Source of the DNA: Chryseobacterium sp. MYb264
GTDB lineage: Bacteria; Bacteroidota; Bacteroidia; Flavobacteriales; Weeksellaceae
Direction: 5' to 3'
Length of the DNA stretch: 64,000 nucleotides
Assembly (NCBI RefSeq): GCF_035974275.1
Contig: NZ_CP142422.1
Span: 4,526,001-4,590,000, forward strand
The position numbers were made by a program, and so were the translations under genes. Below, one piece after another: positions 16,981 through 26,737 of this stretch. How positions within the stretch are numbered: the stretch's first letter is position 1; the number at the start of each line of letters is the position of its first letter. The notes beneath the pieces are model-generated. The model searched no databases. It had not been told where the DNA came from and saw nothing but the letters and a program-made list of their open reading frames with translations.

Positions 16981-18399
16981 ATGAAAAGGATATTTCTTTT
17001 ATTATTGTCTGCGTCGGTAGCGTCGGTATCTTGTTCAGGTGGGGGAAGCTCTTCTGTGGGAAAACCAGGAACAAAAGGAGAATTGATACCAAGAGAAAAA
17101 ACAAAATCATTTGTTGCAGAAAGACCTTACGGTATGGTTGCAATCCCTGCAGGATCCTTTATTGCAGGTTTAGCGGATCAGGATCCTACAAATACTCCTG
17201 AAAAAGCAGGATTAAAAACGGTAACGGTTTCCTCTTTCTTTATGGATGAAGCTGAGACGACAAATGCAGAGTACAGGGTATTCATTAATTATGTGAGAGA
17301 TTCTATTGCCAGAACTTTACTTGCAGAAGCTGCCGGAGAAGGTGGTGAAGGTGGAGGAAGAGGAACCGGAATCGGTGATTATGCATACCTTGCAAAAAAA
17401 GAAGATAATTTAACACCATATCAGGAATATTTAGAAGGACAAGGAGGTAGAGATGACGGAGAGTATGATGCCAGCAAAAAATTGGATTGGAAAATCCCTT
17501 TGCACTGGAGTACTTCAAAATATCCTGATGTAGAATATGCAGAAATACTTGAATCTTTGTATTTGCCTGCTTCTTCAAGAATTGGTAATGAAAGAATCCT
17601 TGATGTTAGTAAGTTGAAATATACCTACAGATGGGAAGATATGGGGACGGCAATTGCTGATAACGAAAGAGGAGCTAATTCTCTTAAAAGTGAAAGCATT
17701 GCCATCTATCCCGATACAACGGTGTGGGTAAAAGATTTTCACTTTGCTTACAATGAACCATTGTTTGAGCAATATTTCTGGCACAAAGCTTATAAAGATT
17801 ATCCTGTTGTTGGGGTAACTTGGGATCAGGCTAGAGCTTACTGTAACTTCAGAACAAAATTAAAGTCTGATTACAACGAAAGCTTAAAAAGAAAAAAACA
17901 AAAACCTTTAATTTTCAGACTTCCGACAGAATTTGAATGGGAATATGCAGCAAGAGGTGGGATGCAAAATGCAACTTACCCATGGGGTGGTCCTTATTTA
18001 ATGGATGACAGAGGTTGTTATCTTGCCAACTTCAAACCGAAGAGAGGTAATTATATGGAAGATGAGAAAAAAGGTACTTTTACATATACAGCTCCGGTAA
18101 AGAAATTTAAGAAAAATGGATATGGGTTATATGATATGGCAGGAAACGTTTCTGAATGGACTTTATCTGCATATAACAACTCTTCATACGGCTTCTCATC
18201 TACACTCAACCCTTCTACAAAAGACAGATCTGATAACAAAAAATCTGTAAGAGGTGGATCTTGGAAAGATGTAGGTTATATGTTAATGACAGGTGCAAGA
18301 GACTGGGAAAGAAAAGACTCAGCAAGAAGTTATATCGGATTCAGAACTGTACAGGATATCCCTGAAGCGGCTGTTAAACCTAGAAATATCAAAAGATAA
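16981..18399 (+). CDS. gldK: Gliding motility / T9SS ring lipoprotein GldK
   Basis: The 472-residue lipoprotein has signal peptide and lipobox near Cys19 (ASVASVSCSGGG). A formylglycine-generating-enzyme-like (FGE/SUMF1) domain follows, from MVAIPAGSFIAG through DEAETTNAEYRVF, FRLPTEFEWEYAARGG, YDMAGNVSEW and VRGGSW to IGFRTVQ. GldK and GldN form the periplasmic ring of the type IX secretion system under the outer membrane. The Gly-rich loop GEGGEGGGRGTG near residue 120 is an insertion in the fold. It is first in the gldKLMN operon, 55 bases before gldL. Confidence 0.94.
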   Translation: MKRIFLLLLSASVASVSCSGGGSSSVGKPGTKGELIPREKTKSFVAERPYGMVAIPAGSFIAGLADQDPTNTPEKAGLKTVTVSSFFMDEAETTNAEYRVFINYVRDSIARTLLAEAAGEGGEGGGRGTGIGDYAYLAKKEDNLTPYQEYLEGQGGRDDGEYDASKKLDWKIPLHWSTSKYPDVEYAEILESLYLPASSRIGNERILDVSKLKYTYRWEDMGTAIADNERGANSLKSESIAIYPDTTVWVKDFHFAYNEPLFEQYFWHKAYKDYPVVGVTWDQARAYCNFRTKLKSDYNESLKRKKQKPLIFRLPTEFEWEYAARGGMQNATYPWGGPYLMDDRGCYLANFKPKRGNYMEDEKKGTFTYTAPVKKFKKNGYGLYDMAGNVSEWTLSAYNNSSYGFSSTLNPSTKDRSDNKKSVRGGSWKDVGYMLMTGARDWERKDSARSYIGFRTVQDIPEAAVKPRNIKR

Positions 18400-18454
18400 A
18401 CATCATTTTCGGCTATTTATTTATAAAAATTAACATTAAAAAAAACTAACTTAT

Positions 18455-19153
18455 ATGTTTAAGACTAAAGATGCGTGGATGAATTTCTTTTATTCATTCG
18501 GTGCTGCAATTGTAATTCTTGGAGCTTGGCTTAAAATTACCCATATTACCCTGGGACCAATTAACGGTAACATTGCCCTTACTGTGGGACTTATTACAGA
18601 GGCTATCATCTTCATTATTTTCGCATTTGACCCCCCGAAAACAGAAGAATCTTATGCATGGGAAAATGTTTATCCTGAATTACTGGATAAACATGCCAAT
18701 CCTAATCCGTTACATTCAAACTCAACCTCGCCTAAAGGAATTGCTTCTAACCAATTTGCAGAATTAGAAAACTCTCTTTCTACGAAATTGGATAAAATGC
18801 TGGAAGATGCGAAACTTGATGTTCAGTTATTTGAGAGATTAAGAACAGGTATCGATAAGTTTTCTAGCTCTGTAGATCAGATTAATCAAACGGTAGACGT
18901 TTCTGCTTCTACCCATAAGTATAATGACCAATTGAACAAAGCTGCTACTCACATGGAAAGCATGAACGCTCTTTATGCGATGCAATTGGAAAGTGGTAAA
19001 AAACAATCTGAATTTGCTAATAAATATGTGGCAGATATGCAAAAATCTGCGGAACAATCTGAAAAATTCAATCAGGAGTTACAAGGTTTAACATCAAATT
19101 TAAATAACTTAAACAGAGTTTACGGTGGTATGTTAACTGCTATGAAGTCTTAA
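18455..19153 (+). CDS. gldL: T9SS proton-driven motor protein GldL
   Basis: The 232-residue inner-membrane protein starts with two transmembrane helices (about residues 11-28 and 39-58) in the characteristic text FFYSFGAAIVILGAWLKI and LITEAIIFIIFAFDPP. A conserved Glu in LITEAII is the proposed proton-coupling residue. A long coiled coil (about 90-230) follows in the cytoplasm. GldL and GldM form the motor that energises type IX secretion and gliding. It sits between gldK and gldM in the standard order. Confidence 0.94.
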   Translation: MFKTKDAWMNFFYSFGAAIVILGAWLKITHITLGPINGNIALTVGLITEAIIFIIFAFDPPKTEESYAWENVYPELLDKHANPNPLHSNSTSPKGIASNQFAELENSLSTKLDKMLEDAKLDVQLFERLRTGIDKFSSSVDQINQTVDVSASTHKYNDQLNKAATHMESMNALYAMQLESGKKQSEFANKYVADMQKSAEQSEKFNQELQGLTSNLNNLNRVYGGMLTAMKS

Positions 19154-19205
19154 TTCCCAAACCATTCATAATTTAACTACTTAATCAAAAAAACGAAAAA
19201 AAAGA

Positions 19206-20798
19206 ATGGCAGCAGGAAAACAGACCCCTCGTCAGAAGATGATCAACCTTATGTATTTGGTGTTCATCGCGATGATGGCCCTAAATATTGATGCAGAAAT
19301 CATCAGATCATATTATGACTCAACAAAGGCACTTAATGAGACTAGAACTTTAACTGAGAGAAAAAATGAGAAAATTTTCGAAAGAACTCTTGAAGCTAAA
19401 GCTCAACAGGTACCTGATACATATGCACAACCTTGGGAGCAGTATAAGCAACTGAAAGGTAAAATTGATCTTTTAGTAAAATCAGCTGATGATATTAAGG
19501 CTAACCTTAAAAAACAATCAGAATTTCATGATAAAGATCCTAAAACAGGGAAAGATCTTGATGTAAGCGAAAATTTCGCAGCTCTGAATAACAATGAAGC
19601 GACAATGGCTTATTTCTTCAAAGAAGGAGACGAAAATGCACCATCTAAAGGAGCATTGGACTTAAAAGCTAAGATTGATGATGTAAGAAATTTTATTAAC
19701 AGTGCATTTGGTAATAATCCTCAGTTACAGGATTTAGTAGATAGAGCGAATAAATCGATCATTGCTGAGTATCCTAAAGGAAAATCTCCAAACGGTAAAA
19801 CCTGGTTTCAGAATAAATTCTATCATCAGCCGCTTATTGCCGCAATTTCAAATCTGGAAATTATTCAGAATGACGCAAGAAACGTGCAGTCAGATGCATT
19901 AGCTTTATTGCTACAGGAAAAAGTGGATGCCAGTATCAAATTTACAAGCTACGAACCTATTGTTTCTGGACCAACCGATATTCAGGCAGGTAAGCAGGCT
20001 GAAGTGAAAGTTATGCTAGGTACCTATTCTAACAGTAATAAGATCAGTATTTCCGGTGTAAGCAAACAGGAAAATGGTAAAGGAATTATTCCGATTTCAG
20101 GAGCTGGTATCGGAGAGCATAAGCTTTCTGGAGTTATTACTTTAACAGATGCTTCAGGAAAGCCACAAACTTTCCCTTGGACGCATACGTATAATGTAAT
20201 TGCTGGACCTAGAGAGGTGAAAATGGAAAAAGGATTATTGCTTTCTGCGGATAAAATGAACGTTATGTACAGAGGGCTTGAAAATCCAGTATCTGGTTCT
20301 ATCTTAGGTGCTGATAATTCTAAATTGTCATTATCTGCTCCGGGAGCAACAGTAAGAAATACAGGAGCTGGGAAATGGATCGTAAAACCAACAACAGGAA
20401 ACACCGTAAAATTAACTTTATCTGGTGTTGACCCTTACGGTAAAACCGTTTCTGAGGTATTTGAATATAGAATTAAAAATGTTCCACCTCCACAAGGTCA
20501 GATGAGAGGACAGAATGTATTGTCCATGCCGGCAACTTCTATTCCTAATCAGTCTGTTCAGGCGGCAATTCCTGACTTCGACTTCCCTGTATCATTCACT
20601 GTAACACAGTTTATGGTAAGAGTGCCTGGGAAAGCGGCATTATTAATTAAAGGAAGTTCTTTGGATGATGCAGCAGGCTTGGTAAGAGGTTTAAGAACCG
20701 GAGATGTGGTGTCAATCTTTGATATTAAAGCAACAGCACAAGGTCTGGATGGACAGGTAATTAAAAACATTACTCCTATATTAATTAACGTTCAATAG
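19206..20798 (+). CDS. gldM: T9SS motor rotor/shaft protein GldM
   Basis: The 530-residue protein has one N-terminal transmembrane helix (MINLMYLVFIAMMALN, about residues 12-28) and a large periplasmic part of a helical domain followed by beta-sandwich domains. Text such as AAGKQTPRQKMINLMYLV and the C-terminal DFDFPVSFTVTQFMV...KGSSLDD is characteristic. GldM dimers bridge the GldL pentamer to the GldKN ring across the periplasm. The gene lies 52 bases after gldL and 21 before gldN. Confidence 0.95.
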   Translation: MAAGKQTPRQKMINLMYLVFIAMMALNIDAEIIRSYYDSTKALNETRTLTERKNEKIFERTLEAKAQQVPDTYAQPWEQYKQLKGKIDLLVKSADDIKANLKKQSEFHDKDPKTGKDLDVSENFAALNNNEATMAYFFKEGDENAPSKGALDLKAKIDDVRNFINSAFGNNPQLQDLVDRANKSIIAEYPKGKSPNGKTWFQNKFYHQPLIAAISNLEIIQNDARNVQSDALALLLQEKVDASIKFTSYEPIVSGPTDIQAGKQAEVKVMLGTYSNSNKISISGVSKQENGKGIIPISGAGIGEHKLSGVITLTDASGKPQTFPWTHTYNVIAGPREVKMEKGLLLSADKMNVMYRGLENPVSGSILGADNSKLSLSAPGATVRNTGAGKWIVKPTTGNTVKLTLSGVDPYGKTVSEVFEYRIKNVPPPQGQMRGQNVLSMPATSIPNQSVQAAIPDFDFPVSFTVTQFMVRVPGKAALLIKGSSLDDAAGLVRGLRTGDVVSIFDIKATAQGLDGQVIKNITPILINVQ

Positions 20799-20819
20799 AA
20801 CTAAAAATGTAAATTTATT

Positions 20820-21758
20820 ATGAAAAAATATATTAGCAGCCTTTTAGTATTAGTTTCGGGATTTGCTTTTTCCCAAACTATTCTGAACGCTTCTTCTCCG
20901 GAAGAATTCAGAAAGATGAGAGAGGAAAATAAGCAGAAAGTAGGAGATACTGTTGTTGATAAAACAGTAAAGCCTTTAGAATATGGCTTTGTTGATGATA
21001 AAGATATCTTAAAAAGTATGTTTGTTTGGGAAATTATCGATATGAATGATAAGATTAACCAACCTTTCTACTATGATAATCCTGATGGTTTATTGTCTAC
21101 TCAGACGAGATCATTATACCAGCTTTTGTTAGATGCCGCACTTACAGGAAAGATTGAGCAGGTTTATAATGATGAAAACTTTGTCGACAGACTATCTGCT
21201 GATGGTATTCAGAAAAGATTAGAGAAAGTGGTTATTAACGACGCTGCTATTGATATTCTTAACTCTGGAAGAGCATTAACGGATCAGGAGAAGAAACAAT
21301 ATACAGATGTTTATAAGACGACTACTGATAAGGTTAAAGTGCTTAAGATCATGGGTATGTGGTTTATTGATAAGAGAGATGGGCAAATGAAGTACAGACC
21401 TCTTGGAATTGCTGCAATGGGACCAGATCCTGCTGTACAGGGAGTTATCGGTCCGGACGGTAAGCCAATTGCGAGTAACGACGAGCTTATCGATCTGTTT
21501 TGGATCTATTATCCGAATGCCAGAGATATCTTAGCTAATAATTATGTTTTCAATAGAAAAAACTCTTCTGCAGATCTTTCTTTTGATGATTTAATAAATG
21601 CGAGAAGGTTTTCTTCTATTATTTATAAGTCTTCAAGTGGTTTAGGAGATGGAATTATTAAAGACTACATTCCTAAGAATGCAGATGAACAATTGGAAGA
21701 AAGTGATAGAATCAAAGAGCAGATTCTTGAAATGGAAAACGATATGTGGAATTATTAA
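20820..21758 (+). CDS. gldN: T9SS ring protein GldN
   Basis: The 312-residue exported protein has a signal peptide MKKYISSLLVLVSGFAFSQ. The body contains SMFVWEIIDMNDKINQPFYY, KVLKIMGMWFIDKRDGQMKYR and LFWIYYPNARDILANN, all diagnostic of GldN/PorN. It partners GldK in the periplasmic ring. It is the last gene of the operon and is followed by a strong terminator 22 bases after the stop. Confidence 0.95.
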   Translation: MKKYISSLLVLVSGFAFSQTILNASSPEEFRKMREENKQKVGDTVVDKTVKPLEYGFVDDKDILKSMFVWEIIDMNDKINQPFYYDNPDGLLSTQTRSLYQLLLDAALTGKIEQVYNDENFVDRLSADGIQKRLEKVVINDAAIDILNSGRALTDQEKKQYTDVYKTTTDKVKVLKIMGMWFIDKRDGQMKYRPLGIAAMGPDPAVQGVIGPDGKPIASNDELIDLFWIYYPNARDILANNYVFNRKNSSADLSFDDLINARRFSSIIYKSSSGLGDGIIKDYIPKNADEQLEESDRIKEQILEMENDMWNY

Positions 21759-21779
21759 TATTTCACTTGATATTTATAG

Positions 21780-21811
21780 AAAACCTGAGTATTTTTACTC
21801 AGGTTTTTTTT
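21780..21811 (+). terminator. Terminator of the gldKLMN operon
   Basis: AAAACCTGAGTA / TACTCAGGTTTT stem with TTTT loop followed by a run of T. It lies only 4 bases before the ATG chosen for the next gene, so that gene is either transcribed by read-through or from a promoter within gldN. Confidence 0.85.
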
Positions 21812-21814
21812 ATT

Positions 21815-22867
21815 ATGAAAAATGTAGATTATATAATAGTTGGAGATGGGTATGCAGGACTTTTTTTTGCGCATCAGCTAATAAAGGAGAATAAGTCCTT
21901 CATCCTTTTTTCTGAAGGTAAAACGAGTGCTTCCCAAATATCCGCGGGAATCATTAATCCTGTTGTTTTAAAGAAATTCACTACCTTTTGGCTGGCTCAG
22001 GATCAAATTCATTTTTTAAAAGATACGCTGAAAGAAATTGAAACATATACCGGTGAAAATTATCTGATTGAGGCGCCTATTCACAGAATTTTTCATGATG
22101 AGAATGAAAGAAACCTTTGGCTTAAAAAATCAGGGAAAGAAGAGCTTACTCATTTCCTTGATCCTAAATTCGATGATTTAAAGGGGGTAAAAAACGAATA
22201 TCTTTCCGGAAAGGTTAATCAGTCTGCCAGACTTAATGTAAAAGGTTTTTTTGGAGGTCTATTTGCTTTTCTGGAAAATAACAACTTTTTAATTAAGGAA
22301 AGATTTAATTATACAGATATCCGTATTGATGAATCTTCTTATCGCGATATTCATTTTAAAAATCTCATCTTTTGTGAAGGAATGGGAGTGAAAGAGAATC
22401 CATATTTTTCAGAAATTCCTGTGATGGCCAACAAAGGGCATCATATCAAAGTTCAGATCTCGCAGACCATTCCCTTAAATATAACGATTAAGAAAAAGCA
22501 TTTTCTTTTTCCTACCGAGAACGGTTTATATTTTTACGGAGGAACTTACGATCGTGAGCAGCTGCATCATCAAATTGATTCTTCAGCAGTAGAACAACTT
22601 AAAAAAGGTTTGTCGGAGTTTTACCCGTATCCGTTTGATATTCATGAAGTGAATTTTGGTTTCAGACCTACAGTGAAAGACAGAAGACCAATCATAGGGA
22701 GCCATACAGAATGTAAAAACCTTTTTGTTTTCAATGGCTTAGGAGCAAGAGGAATCCTTAACGGTTGCTATTTTGCGAAAAGCTTATATGATTTTATCGA
22801 AACAGGTATTCCTTTACCTGAAGAAATATCTCTAAGCCGTTTCACACAGAAGAATGAACCCCAATAA
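21815..22867 (+). CDS. FAD-dependent oxidoreductase (DAO family)
   Basis: About 350 residues. The N-terminal MKNVDYIIVGDGYAGLFFAH is a Rossmann dinucleotide fold with GDGYAG as the GxGxxG. ISAGIINPVV and the late motifs FRPTVKDRRPIIGSH and FVFNGLGARGILNGCYFAK are those of glycine-oxidase-like DAO enzymes. An upstream in-frame start at 21746 would run through the terminator and add an unlikely leader, so I use the ATG at 21815. The substrate is unknown. It is followed by a non-coding stretch with a weak inverted repeat. Confidence 0.8.
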   Translation: MKNVDYIIVGDGYAGLFFAHQLIKENKSFILFSEGKTSASQISAGIINPVVLKKFTTFWLAQDQIHFLKDTLKEIETYTGENYLIEAPIHRIFHDENERNLWLKKSGKEELTHFLDPKFDDLKGVKNEYLSGKVNQSARLNVKGFFGGLFAFLENNNFLIKERFNYTDIRIDESSYRDIHFKNLIFCEGMGVKENPYFSEIPVMANKGHHIKVQISQTIPLNITIKKKHFLFPTENGLYFYGGTYDREQLHHQIDSSAVEQLKKGLSEFYPYPFDIHEVNFGFRPTVKDRRPIIGSHTECKNLFVFNGLGARGILNGCYFAKSLYDFIETGIPLPEEISLSRFTQKNEPQ

Positions 22868-22922
22868 GCTTTTATTTTGCGAGAGTATGTGGTTAAAAAG
22901 ATAAAACAAAGAGGAAACAAAT

Positions 22923-22960
22923 CGCCGGATAACAAATCGGGATGAGTATTTGGTCCGGCG
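22923..22960. repeat. Short inverted repeat downstream of the FAD enzyme gene
   Basis: CGCCGGA (22923-22929) and TCCGGCG (22954-22960) are separated by 24 bases. There is no T run, so a terminator is doubtful; a weak hairpin is all that can be said. Confidence 0.3.
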
Positions 22961-23097
22961 AATTTGCATTCCTACTTCTACTAAATAATTATATGATATT
23001 GGTTATTATAGATGATAAGGTTATTTTATTTTAAAAACATTTACATTCTCATCAATATTCGGGTGATTTATATTGATTGTGTTTTTTTGTGTAAGAT

Positions 23098-23448
23098 TTA
23101 AATAGTAACGGAATGCAAATGTTTTTGATTAAAATATTTTTTCCACTTAGCTACCGTATTTCTGCTCAGTTTGAAATGATTCGCTAATTCTGTGTTGTTA
23201 AGTTCGTTTTTTTGCTGGTACTCAAGGATTTCAAGAATGGCGTTCTGATCGTAAGATCGGTGCTTTTGATTAAATTCAACCGTCTCTTTATCATGCAGTC
23301 CGAAAATAATATTATTTAACGTGATAACATCAAGAATAGATATTTCTCTTTTGGTGAGAATATTGTTACATTCCTGTTGTTTGTTCGGGTGGTTTCTGCT
23401 GATGATGTCATTATAAATCAGTCTGTAGTTTGGGTAGGTTCGTGGCAT
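23098..23448 (-). CDS. Small helix-turn-helix protein, transposase-OrfA-like
   Basis: The 116-residue protein ends with an HTH in NTELANHFKLSRNTVAKWKKYF (about residues 84-105), similar to the helix-turn-helix of IS3-family OrfA or Psq-type domains. The central SYDQNAILEILEYQQKN resembles the start of the same fold. The N-terminal half is unrecognised. It follows the next gene on the minus strand with an 11-base gap, so they form a two-gene operon. No catalytic DDE partner and no flanking inverted repeats were found, which favours a domesticated regulator over an active insertion sequence. Confidence 0.55.
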   Translation of the reverse strand: MPRTYPNYRLIYNDIISRNHPNKQQECNNILTKREISILDVITLNNIIFGLHDKETVEFNQKHRSYDQNAILEILEYQQKNELNNTELANHFKLSRNTVAKWKKYFNQKHLHSVTI

Positions 23449-23459
23449 AATATAAGGTG

Positions 23460-23966
23460 TTATGGGGTTGATTTTTCTGAATTTTTTTTGTTATTCATAT
23501 TTCTGTATTTTACAGTCCATCGGTGCAGAGTCGTTTTAGGAATTCCATATCTTTCTATCACTTCATTCATATTTTTCTCACCGGAATTGATAAGTTCGAC
23601 AATAAATTCGATCACTTCCTTAGTGTAAATATTTTTTCTGAATTGTGGCAGTGAAGAGGTTTTTTCCTTTTGACAGGTATAGAAATTGCTCTGAGGAGAA
23701 AATAAGATGAGATGCTGAGAATAGATTCTGAAGAAATCGTATTCCAAAAGTTTGCTCCATTTTAAAAGAAGCTCGGTTTCAATAGTGTGAGATCTGTACA
23801 TTTCTTTTATTTTATCCTCGCTGCAGGAAAAGAAATTACATATTCTGGATATTTCTATTTCATATTCTGTAACCCTCTGTTCTATTAATGTACCGATATT
23901 GATGTCCTTAAATGATGTCATAATCGTTTCGTTTGTGTTTATACGCAATAATTCTTGTTTGTTCAT
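23460..23966 (-). CDS. HTH protein with transposase-like C-terminal domain
   Basis: The 168-residue protein starts MNKQELLRINTNETIMTSFKDINIG. An internal region (FFSCSEDKIKEMYRSHTIETELLLKWSKLLEYDFFRIY) looks like a DNA-binding XRE-like fold. A C-terminal HTH, MNEVIERYGIPKTTLHRWTVKY (about 133-154), is of transposase/Psq type. I recall similar orphan proteins in Chryseobacterium genomes but know no function. It is the first gene of the pair with the gene ending at 23098. Confidence 0.55.
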   Translation of the reverse strand: MNKQELLRINTNETIMTSFKDINIGTLIEQRVTEYEIEISRICNFFSCSEDKIKEMYRSHTIETELLLKWSKLLEYDFFRIYSQHLILFSPQSNFYTCQKEKTSSLPQFRKNIYTKEVIEFIVELINSGEKNMNEVIERYGIPKTTLHRWTVKYRNMNNKKNSEKSTP

Positions 23967-24504
23967 TAGGCAGGCATACTCTCTAAAAATGGGCAGGGCA
24001 TGATTGCTGAAGCAAATCTATCATGTCGCAGGCAAAAAAAAATATTTTCAACTGTTAATAGGCGTTAATAGCATCATTAAAATTCGTTATTATGTATTAA
24101 TTTTTATTTTACAATTTATTGAATATTAATTTGTTGTGTTTTTCAAGGTGTTAATTTTTTAGAATTTAAAATTTCTGATTTTTTTTTTCACTGAAATAAG
24201 ATTTGCATATATTTTAATGAAGTATTTCATGATAATTTACAAAATCATTTAAGGATTTTAGGTGGGAATCTTGTGGTATAAATTGTGAGAGGGACTTAAA
24301 TTTATTTGTCGGGCTTGATTTATGTATTCATTTTCCTACTACTTCTTTTTCTTTGTATGTATTAAAATTGTTATTAAGAGCTTTTTTGATTAAAAATTTA
24401 AATCAAAATTTGTTTTTTTGAGTATTTGATTTTTATTAATCTTAAAAGTATTGAAATTCAATTAAATACATTTTTTATTTTTGTTTTTTTTATATTTTTA
24501 GTGG
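23967..24504. other. AT-rich intergenic region, no gene seen
   Basis: About 540 bases between divergent genes, strongly A/T-rich with long T runs near 24181 and 24465-24500. No RNA gene, strong hairpin or ORF was found. It must hold the promoters of the HTH pair (minus) and of the TPR regulator (plus), but no good TAnnTTTG box stands out. Confidence 0.6.
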
Positions 24505-26220
24505 ATGTATGTTTACAGGATTATAGGGCTTATTGTTATCCTTTTTTTCATGACTTCTTGTTACATGGAAAAAGAGGAAGATTATTTTTATGAGGTTAAT
24601 AAAGAACTCTCAAAGGCCAATCGTAACCAGGAAAAAATTTCTGAAATTTATCGTATAGAACTGGGAAAATACAAACGCACGAACGAGCTTAAGTACCTTA
24701 TAAGCAGTAAATTTGCAGAAACCTTTATCGATATTGACGAGAGGCCTAAAAAAGTATCCCTGATTTATGAATTATTAAGAATCAACGACGGAGATTATGA
24801 TTTTATTACGGCTTATTGTAAACTGAGCCTGGCTCACGAATTTGAGGATACCTCTCCTAAATTAGGCCTGCAGTTTCTTAATGAAGCTATCAAAATAGAG
24901 GAAAAGGATGACAAAAAAGTTCTTCTTCCCCATCTCTATCATGCCAAAGGAAGATGGTATTTTCAGCACAATAATTTCTCACTCGCCCGGATTTATTTTT
25001 ATAAAGCGCTAAAAACTTTCAAGAAAGACGATATGCTTTATATAGCCTCTATGTATAATAATTTCGGATTGTGCGATTATGAAATGAAGGATACTGAATC
25101 CAGTATCAGCAACATAAAACACGGAATTGAAATTCTTGAGGGGAAAACGAATCCTACAGAAGAAGAACGACGTTTTACTTATACGATGAAAGGTAATCTG
25201 GGAGAGATTTATTTTAATAAAGATGACTATGTGAGTGCTGTTAAGTACCTTGAGCAGGAGTTTCACTTTAATAAGGATCAGAAAAAAAGGGAAGATAACC
25301 AGATCAGAAATACCAGGCAGCTGCTTGAAATATATAAGACCACCGGTGAAAAAAATAAAGAAATTGAACTGATAAACTACCTTCTTGCCCTCGAACCTCG
25401 TTTAAAGAATACCAATCAAAGGATTTTGCTTTGTGAAATCCTGCAGCATTATTATTCAGATAAAAATGATCTTCAGCAGCTGAAGCAGTTATCCGAAAAA
25501 CTGGTAGAGCTTAATAAGAAAAGTAATGAGGAAACGGTAGAAGATCTTGATAATATTTCTGACATTCTCAATGGGTATATCATTAAAAATATTAATCAGG
25601 AGTTTGATTATAAGGTTGAAATGCAGGAAAGAAACACCGTTTTGTTGATTGTGCTGGTCATTATTCTGATAAGTTTTTTTACAAGATCTATCCTCAAGAT
25701 CAGAAAGAAAAATGAAAAAGAAAAAGAATATCTGACCGGACTTAAAAATGAATTGGAAAACAATAATGAAAGCCTCGAAAAGGATATTCTGCTCAAAGAG
25801 GAAAAGATCAAAAATCTGCATTTAAATCTCAATCTTAAAATAGAAACAGAAAAGGCATTTCTGGAGAATCTTAAAAAAATTAGAAAATCCAAGAATGTAA
25901 ATGCTACAGATACAGTACGAGATCTTTTTTTTCAAATGAATAATCTACTTCAGATTGATGAAAAAAATCATGAATTTATTGATGACAGTTCTTCTGAAAA
26001 CAGAGAATTTATTAAAAAATTATCAGAGAGATTTCCTCAGCTTACAGCACAGGAACTCAAATTATGTGTCTATTTCAGACTTAACCTTTCATCCAAAGAG
26101 GTTTCATTGCTTGAAAAAATTACGCCCGGAAGTGTGAGGGTCTACAAAGCCAAGATTAAAGCAAAAATGAAACTGGATAAGGAAGAAAACCTGCCTACTT
26201 TTTTAGGTATGATTGTATAA
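24505..26220 (+). CDS. TPR-containing membrane-bound transcriptional regulator (LuxR-like HTH)
   Basis: The 571-residue protein starts with a hydrophobic segment and lipobox-like MTSCYME. Tetratricopeptide repeats follow (about residues 80-330; for example AKGRWYFQHNNFSLARIYFYKAL and GNLGEIYFNKDDYVSAVKYLE). A transmembrane helix TVLLIVLVIILISFF lies near 377-391 and a coiled coil covers about 400-450. The C-terminal HTH is FPQLTAQELKLCVYFRLN ... SSKEVSLLEKITPGSVRVYK. This is a common flavobacterial layout in which an extracytoplasmic TPR sensor is tethered to a cytoplasmic DNA-binding domain. The ligand and target genes are unknown. Confidence 0.75.
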   Translation: MYVYRIIGLIVILFFMTSCYMEKEEDYFYEVNKELSKANRNQEKISEIYRIELGKYKRTNELKYLISSKFAETFIDIDERPKKVSLIYELLRINDGDYDFITAYCKLSLAHEFEDTSPKLGLQFLNEAIKIEEKDDKKVLLPHLYHAKGRWYFQHNNFSLARIYFYKALKTFKKDDMLYIASMYNNFGLCDYEMKDTESSISNIKHGIEILEGKTNPTEEERRFTYTMKGNLGEIYFNKDDYVSAVKYLEQEFHFNKDQKKREDNQIRNTRQLLEIYKTTGEKNKEIELINYLLALEPRLKNTNQRILLCEILQHYYSDKNDLQQLKQLSEKLVELNKKSNEETVEDLDNISDILNGYIIKNINQEFDYKVEMQERNTVLLIVLVIILISFFTRSILKIRKKNEKEKEYLTGLKNELENNNESLEKDILLKEEKIKNLHLNLNLKIETEKAFLENLKKIRKSKNVNATDTVRDLFFQMNNLLQIDEKNHEFIDDSSSENREFIKKLSERFPQLTAQELKLCVYFRLNLSSKEVSLLEKITPGSVRVYKAKIKAKMKLDKEENLPTFLGMIV

Positions 26221-26737
26221 ATTTAATAAGGAAAAGAAGAGCATTACATACGTTCGATTACTGAATCAGTCTGAAAAGTAAATACATAAAGGTGAGGATG
26301 AAAATTGCCTTACCGGAAAAATATTCTGAAATAAATAATACTGTTTTCTTTTTGAATTTACCTTCCCCCCGAAGGGGTTAAAAATGAGTAGTGTCAGGTA
26401 AAACCTGATGTATAAGTATCCAATGATATTATGACCCTGAAAGAGTTAAATAATGTAATGGAAATTTCAAAGATAAAATGGTATAATCTAATTTTTGATT
26501 AAGATGATCCTTAATTTACCATCATTGATCGTTATTCCTTGTAACGATTATCTTTTAATGTTATAAAAAATTCAATAAAAATCGATATTTGGAATGAAAT
26601 TTATTCTATAAAAATAGTTTGTCGCTAGGTTCTTAAGAGGAAAAAGTTGAATATCATAAAAAGTATGCCGCCATAGCCGCTACTGAACCGAGGAGCTAAA
26701 GGACTGATGATGAATTCTACCACAAAAATAAAAGATT
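26221..26737. other. Intergenic region with one repeat element
   Basis: It holds the TACCATTTT-type element at 26339-26483. The rest shows no ORF or RNA gene. A slightly more G+C-rich patch at 26665-26705 immediately before the SemiSWEET gene has no recognisable content. Confidence 0.5.
26339..26483 (+). repeat. MITE-like element with TACCATTTT ends, copy 2
   Basis: 145 bases from TACTGTTTTCTTTTTGAATT to AAAGATAAAATGGTA. Internal hairpin words are CCCCGAAGGGGTT and GTCAGGTAAAACCTGAT. It is the plus-strand relative of the copies at 11338-11486 and 42036-42185 and carries no coding capacity. Confidence 0.7.

Noticed and set aside
21746..21814. Upstream start for the FAD oxidoreductase
   Set aside because: It would translate through the gldN terminator hairpin; the Rossmann fold starts correctly at the ATG at 21815.
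23098..23966. Active IS3-type insertion sequence
   Set aside because: No OrfB/DDE transposase, no terminal inverted repeats and no target duplication were found around the HTH pair.
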